The translations under genes were made by a program, and so were the position numbers. A stretch of DNA of 8,944 nt from an uncultured bacterium (lineage in GTDB: Bacteria > UBA4055): contig CALMWI010000495.1 of the NCBI GenBank assembly GCA_937873545.1, positions 1-8,944 on the forward strand, written 5' to 3'. The notes below the pieces were generated by a model. That model saw nothing but the letters and a program-made list of their open reading frames with translations, had not been told where the DNA came from and did not search any database. This document shows, in pieces, positions 6,288 to 8,944 of the stretch. Positions within the stretch are counted from its first letter, which is position 1; every line of letters starts with the position of its first letter.

Positions 6288-6718
6288 AATTTGACCACTT
6301 TACCTTTTGCTGTATTTATTTTTTCCTCAGCGGATTTACTGAAAGAATCAGCATGAACTTCAACGCTTTTTGTCAGTGTTCCGTTGCCGAGAACTTTTAA
6401 GGGCATACCGTTTTTAATCAGACCTTTAGAGTAAAGAACATCGGCAGTAATAACATTCTCGCTCATGTTTTCGAGAATACCAACATTCACTACAGTATAT
6501 TCAACTCTGAAATTGTTTTTAAAACCTCTTTTTGGAAGTCTTCTTGTAAGCGGAGTCTGGCCGCCCTCGCTGTAGAGAGCTCTGCTATAGCCTGATCTGG
6601 CCTTCTGACCTTTCTCGCCTTTACCGGCGGTCTTTCCGTTACCTGACCCGACTCCTCTTCCTATTCTGTGTCTTTTTTTAACGGCTCCTTTTGGAGGTCT
6701 TAATTCGTTTAGTTTCAT
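6284..6718 (-). CDS. rplO: 50S ribosomal protein L15
   Basis: L15 is an assembly protein of the large subunit with a long basic N-terminal extension threading into 23S rRNA. The 144-residue protein shows MKLNELRPPKGAVKKRHRIG, the Gly/Lys-rich RGVGSGNGKTAGKGEKGQKA (21-40), and the signature GGQTPLTRRLPKRGF (52-66), followed by the globular C-terminal domain. The ATG at 6718 follows the rpmD stop by 15 bases, with GGGTG as a modest RBS. Its end overlaps secY by four bases. Confidence 0.98.
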   Translation of the reverse strand: MKLNELRPPKGAVKKRHRIGRGVGSGNGKTAGKGEKGQKARSGYSRALYSEGGQTPLTRRLPKRGFKNNFRVEYTVVNVGILENMSENVITADVLYSKGLIKNGMPLKVLGNGTLTKSVEVHADSFSKSAEEKINTAKGKVVKL

Positions 6719-6733
6719 CTTTTACACCCGTTG

Positions 6734-6919
6734 TTAAATTTCTTCTACTCGAACCATATGCTTTACGACAAAAAGCATCCCTCTAACCTGAGGAGTATCA
6801 TTGAACTCTTTAGTAATATTAAGCTTTCTCAGGCCCAAAGCCAAAGCTGTTGCTTTCGTTTTTTTCTTCTGCCTGATAACGCTTCTCACTAAAGTTACTT
6901 TTAATTTTTTTTCAGTCAT
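6734..6919 (-). CDS. rpmD: 50S ribosomal protein L30
   Basis: L30 is a small large-subunit protein, absent from some bacterial lineages. The 61-residue product reads KLKVTLVRSVIRQKKKTKAT, then ALGLRKLN, DTPQVRGMLFVVKHMVRVEEI, which is the normal bacterial L30 pattern and length. The ATG at 6919 has GAGGAAAC just upstream. It lies between rpsE and rplO, the conserved position. Confidence 0.96.
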   Translation of the reverse strand: MTEKKLKVTLVRSVIRQKKKTKATALALGLRKLNITKEFNDTPQVRGMLFVVKHMVRVEEI

Positions 6920-6939
6920 CGTTTCCTCACGCTGCCAAT

Positions 6940-7464
6940 TTAATTATACAGCTTTTCTCTGGTTATTTTTCTCTCCCTAAGGATATCTCCTTCGGTCTTT
7001 AACTGAGAAAGCCCTTTAAATGTCGCTTTTACGATATTGTGAGCATTGGAGCTTCCCATGCACTTTGAAAGCACATTGGAATAACCTGCGCATTCAAGAA
7101 CCGCCCTTACCACTCCGCCGGCAATAACTCCCGTACCCTGAGTAGCGGGTTTAAGAAGAACTATCCCTGCTCCGAATTTTGCCATGATGTCATGCGGTAT
7201 AGTGCCGTTAACGACTGCAACTTCGATCATATTCTTCTTTGCTTCCTCAATACCTTTAGCAATAGCATCGGTAACTTCAAGCGCTTTACCGAGACCGTAT
7301 CCGACCTTCCCCTTACCGTCACCGACAACCATTATCGCGTTGAAACTGAAGTTCTTACCTCCCTTTACAACTTTGGTCACCCTGTTGATCTTTACCATCT
7401 TTTCGATAAGCTGGACTGAGTCATCTTTTGTCTTGGAAGCCTTTTTATTAGTTTCACGAGCCAA
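6940..7464 (-). CDS. rpsE: 30S ribosomal protein S5
   Basis: S5 sits near the decoding centre and the mRNA entry channel and affects translational accuracy; the loop near KVVKGGKNFSF is where spectinomycin-resistance changes occur in E. coli. The 174-residue protein has the N-terminal dsRBD-like domain with VVGDGKGKVGYGLGKA (46-61) and the C-terminal domain with GAGIVLLKPATQGTGVIAGG. The start is TTG (7464-7462), preceded by GAGGTGA with six bases between GAGG and TTG. It gives MARETNKK, after which a short polar leader precedes the fold. The rplR stop is 17 bases upstream. Confidence 0.97.
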   Translation of the reverse strand: MARETNKKASKTKDDSVQLIEKMVKINRVTKVVKGGKNFSFNAIMVVGDGKGKVGYGLGKALEVTDAIAKGIEEAKKNMIEVAVVNGTIPHDIMAKFGAGIVLLKPATQGTGVIAGGVVRAVLECAGYSNVLSKCMGSSNAHNIVKATFKGLSQLKTEGDILRERKITREKLYN

Positions 7465-7467
7465 GTT

Positions 7468-7474
7468 TCACCTC
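7468..7474 (-). promoter_or_regulatory. Shine-Dalgarno site deciding the TTG start of rpsE
   Basis: GAGGTGA matches the 16S anti-Shine-Dalgarno sequence over seven bases and stands at normal distance from TTG 7464. Confidence 0.8.
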
Positions 7475-7481
7475 ATACATT

Positions 7482-7859
7482 TTAAAATTTTACTCCGGCT
7501 TTTCTGACGCCATCAGCAAGAGCTTTCACTCTTCCGTGATAGAGGTAGCCGTTTCTGTCAAAAACAATACCTTCGATATTATTTTCGATCATTTTCTTTC
7601 CAAGAAGTGTTCCTACCGCAAAAGCAACTCCTGTTTTCCCTTTCAGGTCTTCAGGCATAGTGATTCCGGCAGCCTTGACTTCTTTCGAATTGTCCGAAGC
7701 GCTTAAAAGTGTCTTGCCGCTCTCATCATCAACCAGCTGAGCATATATATGAAGATTGCTCCTGAAAACACTTAGCCTGGGTCTTGACACCGTGCCGAAA
7801 ACATTCTTTCTGATGCTTTTCTTTCTTCTTATTTTTCTTTCGATTTTTTTGTTCTTCAT
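7482..7859 (-). CDS. rplR: 50S ribosomal protein L18
   Basis: L18 binds 5S rRNA and helps attach it to the central protuberance of the 50S subunit. The 125-residue protein has a highly basic N-terminus (MKNKKIERKIRRKKSIRKNV), then GTVSRPRLSVFRSNLHIYAQ (22-41) and the diagnostic C-terminus FDRNGYLYHGRVKALADGVRKAGVKF. The ATG at 7859 lies 24 bases after the rplF stop, with AGGAT upstream. Length and order (rplF-rplR-rpsE) are as in other bacteria. Confidence 0.98.
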   Translation of the reverse strand: MKNKKIERKIRRKKSIRKNVFGTVSRPRLSVFRSNLHIYAQLVDDESGKTLLSASDNSKEVKAAGITMPEDLKGKTGVAFAVGTLLGKKMIENNIEGIVFDRNGYLYHGRVKALADGVRKAGVKF

Positions 7860-7883
7860 TTTTCTTTTATCCTACGATAGATA

Positions 7884-8432
7884 CTACTTAGCAGTTTTTC
7901 CGGCTTTTCTGATTATTGTCTCATCAGAATACCTGAATCCTTTACCTTTGTAAGGTTCGGGTTTTCTGAAAGATCTGATCTTTGCTGCGATCAGGCCGAC
8001 GAACTCTTTATCTATACCTGACACCTTTACTTCAGATACGTTACTGACAGGTTGTGTAGCTTCAATTTCGACGCCGTTGGGGATCCTGAAATAGATAGGA
8101 TGAGAATATCCCAAACTTAGAATGAGATATTTACCTTTAACTTCCATTTTCCATCCGACGCCATTCAATATCAGTTTTCTTGTAAAACCTTCTGAAACGC
8201 CTTTAACCATGTTGTTGATCAAAGCCCTGTACAATCCGTGCAGCGCTTTTGTAGTTTTCAGCTCATCGTTTCTTTTTACTTCAATATTACCCTCAGAAGT
8301 TTCAACATTGATAACTTCAGGCAATGTAAGATTCAATTCGCCTTTCGTGCCTTTTACGGCAACATGCTTTCCCTCGACGCTTATATTTACGCCTTTTGGG
8401 ACAACAATTAATTTTCTTCCAATTCTTGACAC
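7884..8432 (-). CDS. rplF: 50S ribosomal protein L6
   Basis: L6 lies at the base of the L7/L12 stalk near the factor-binding site. The 182-residue protein has two repeated alpha/beta domains. Visible landmarks are MSRIGRKLIVVPKGV at the start, LHGLYRALINNMVKGVSEGF (64-83), and the bacterial signature PEPYKGKGFRYSDE (158-171). The start codon is GTG (8432-8430) with GAGGTGAT seven bases upstream, overlapping the last base of the rpsH stop region. The gap to rpsH is 11 bases. Confidence 0.97.
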   Translation of the reverse strand: MSRIGRKLIVVPKGVNISVEGKHVAVKGTKGELNLTLPEVINVETSEGNIEVKRNDELKTTKALHGLYRALINNMVKGVSEGFTRKLILNGVGWKMEVKGKYLILSLGYSHPIYFRIPNGVEIEATQPVSNVSEVKVSGIDKEFVGLIAAKIRSFRKPEPYKGKGFRYSDETIIRKAGKTAK

Positions 8433-8435
8433 TTA

Positions 8436-8443
8436 ATCACCTC
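8436..8443 (-). promoter_or_regulatory. Shine-Dalgarno site deciding the GTG start of rplF
   Basis: GAGGTGAT follows directly on the rpsH TAA and matches the anti-Shine-Dalgarno sequence well, which supports GTG 8432 as the start of L6. Confidence 0.8.
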
Positions 8444-8842
8444 TTACCAAATATAACACAGTACTTCACCGCCAACATTTAACTCTTTGGCTTTTTTATT
8501 AGTGATTACACCTTTTGAGGTTGATAGGATCGCCATACCGAAGTTGTTTTTAATCCTCGGCAGTTCGCTCACATCGCTGTACATCCTCAAACCGGGTTTA
8601 CTAACCCTCTGCAGACCGCTGATCAGGCTTTTTCCATATTCATCGTATTTAAGATACACTCTCAACACGCCCTGCTTATCGTCTCTTATATTAACATATT
8701 TGTCAATAAATCCCTGATCTAGCATGATTTTAACGATCTTCCTTTTGATATTCGAGGCAGGTACATCAACATATTTATGCTTAGATTTTGTCGAATTTCT
8801 AATCCTCGTAAGTAAATCAGCAATAGGATCTGTCATTGTCAT
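8444..8842 (-). CDS. rpsH: 30S ribosomal protein S8
   Basis: S8 binds helix 21 of 16S rRNA and is needed for assembly of the 30S platform; in E. coli it represses the spc operon by binding the rplE mRNA, which lies upstream of this window. The 132-residue protein shows MTMTDPIADLLTRIRNS at the N-terminus and the family signature GMAILSTSKGVITNKKAKELNVGGEVLCYIW at the C-terminus. The ATG at 8842 has AAGGAG about 10 bases upstream. A second in-frame ATG two codons on (8836) is possible but further from the RBS. An out-of-frame ATG at 8849 sits too close to the RBS to be favoured. Confidence 0.97.
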   Translation of the reverse strand: MTMTDPIADLLTRIRNSTKSKHKYVDVPASNIKRKIVKIMLDQGFIDKYVNIRDDKQGVLRVYLKYDEYGKSLISGLQRVSKPGLRMYSDVSELPRIKNNFGMAILSTSKGVITNKKAKELNVGGEVLCYIW

Positions 8843-8876
8843 TTTTCATTTTCTCCTTGTGAGTATAAACCTTAGA

Positions 8877-8944
8877 TTACCAGCTTGCCTTCTTTACGCC
8901 TGTGATCTCTCCGAAATTTGCCAGTTGTCTAAAACAAATTCTGC
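8877..8944 (-). CDS. rpsN: 30S ribosomal protein S14, zinc-binding type (C-terminal fragment)
   Basis: Only the last 21 codons are in the window. They read RICFRQLANFGEITGVKKAS and W before a TAA stop, the standard C-terminus of short, zinc-binding (type Z) S14, where RICFRELA...GEIPGVKKASW is the norm. One zinc-ligand cysteine (in RICF) is visible; the other three would lie beyond the edge. The protein sits in the 30S head. It is followed after 34 bases by rpsH, the usual spc order. Confidence 0.92.
   Translation of the reverse strand, partial: RICFRQLANFGEITGVKKASW

Noticed and set aside
7184..7507. Plus-strand ORF of 107 codons
   Set aside because: It lies antisense to rpsE and the end of rplR, which are both certain. 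Its hydrophobic composition is what antisense of Lys/Glu-rich genes produces.
8122..8436. Plus-strand ORF of 104 codons
   Set aside because: Antisense to rplF with no recognisable domain and no ribosome binding site seen.
1..8944. Mobile element, CRISPR array, prophage or defence system
   Set aside because: No transposase, integrase, direct-repeat array or defence domain was seen on either strand. The window is a conserved housekeeping operon plus one separate gene.

Overview
The window is a single block of bacterial housekeeping genes, all on the minus strand. Read in transcription order (high to low coordinates), it holds the end of the spc cluster and the whole alpha cluster fused into one run: rpsN (3' end only), rpsH, rplF, rplR, rpsE, rpmD, rplO, secY, adk, infA, rpmJ, rpsM, rpsK, rpsD, rpoA, rplQ. 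A tRNA-Pro(UGG) and a hairpin terminator follow. Beyond the terminator, on the same strand, starts a separate gene for a membrane-anchored zinc-ribbon protein with an FGE-sulfatase (SUMF1-like) domain. That gene runs off the left edge.

Organism: clearly a bacterium. The protein sequences and moderate-to-low GC do not fit Proteobacteria. Three features lean toward the Fibrobacteres-Chlorobi-Bacteroidetes (FCB) superphylum or a neighbouring candidate phylum: a zinc-free S4 with a PYDPGQHG-type N-terminus, an L17 with a long Lys/Glu-rich tail, and a DSIAAA repeat in the zinc-ribbon protein. This is inference from remembered family patterns, not a placement. The secY-adk-infA-rpmJ order without map differs from the Bacillus order (secY-adk-map-infA-rpmJ) and the E. 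coli order (secY-rpmJ).

Layout: 8944-3966 covers S14 to L36, with SecY, adenylate kinase and IF-1 between L15 and L36. 3954-971 covers S13, S11, S4, RNA polymerase alpha and L17. 947-873 is the tRNA and 867-842 the terminator. The stretch 841-737 is AT-rich intergenic DNA that probably carries the promoter of the last gene, at 736-1. Gaps between operon genes run from -4 to 34 bases, and I see no internal terminator, so a continuous transcript with translational coupling is likely. Four genes (rpsE, rplF, rpsM, rpsK) use TTG or GTG starts behind good Shine-Dalgarno sequences.

The operon products work together: small- and large-subunit ribosomal proteins, initiation factor 1, the RNA polymerase alpha subunit, the SecY channel for protein export and adenylate kinase for nucleotide balance. 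I found no mobile element, CRISPR array, pseudogene or novel multi-gene system. The least ordinary item is the partial zinc-ribbon/FGE-domain gene at the left end.
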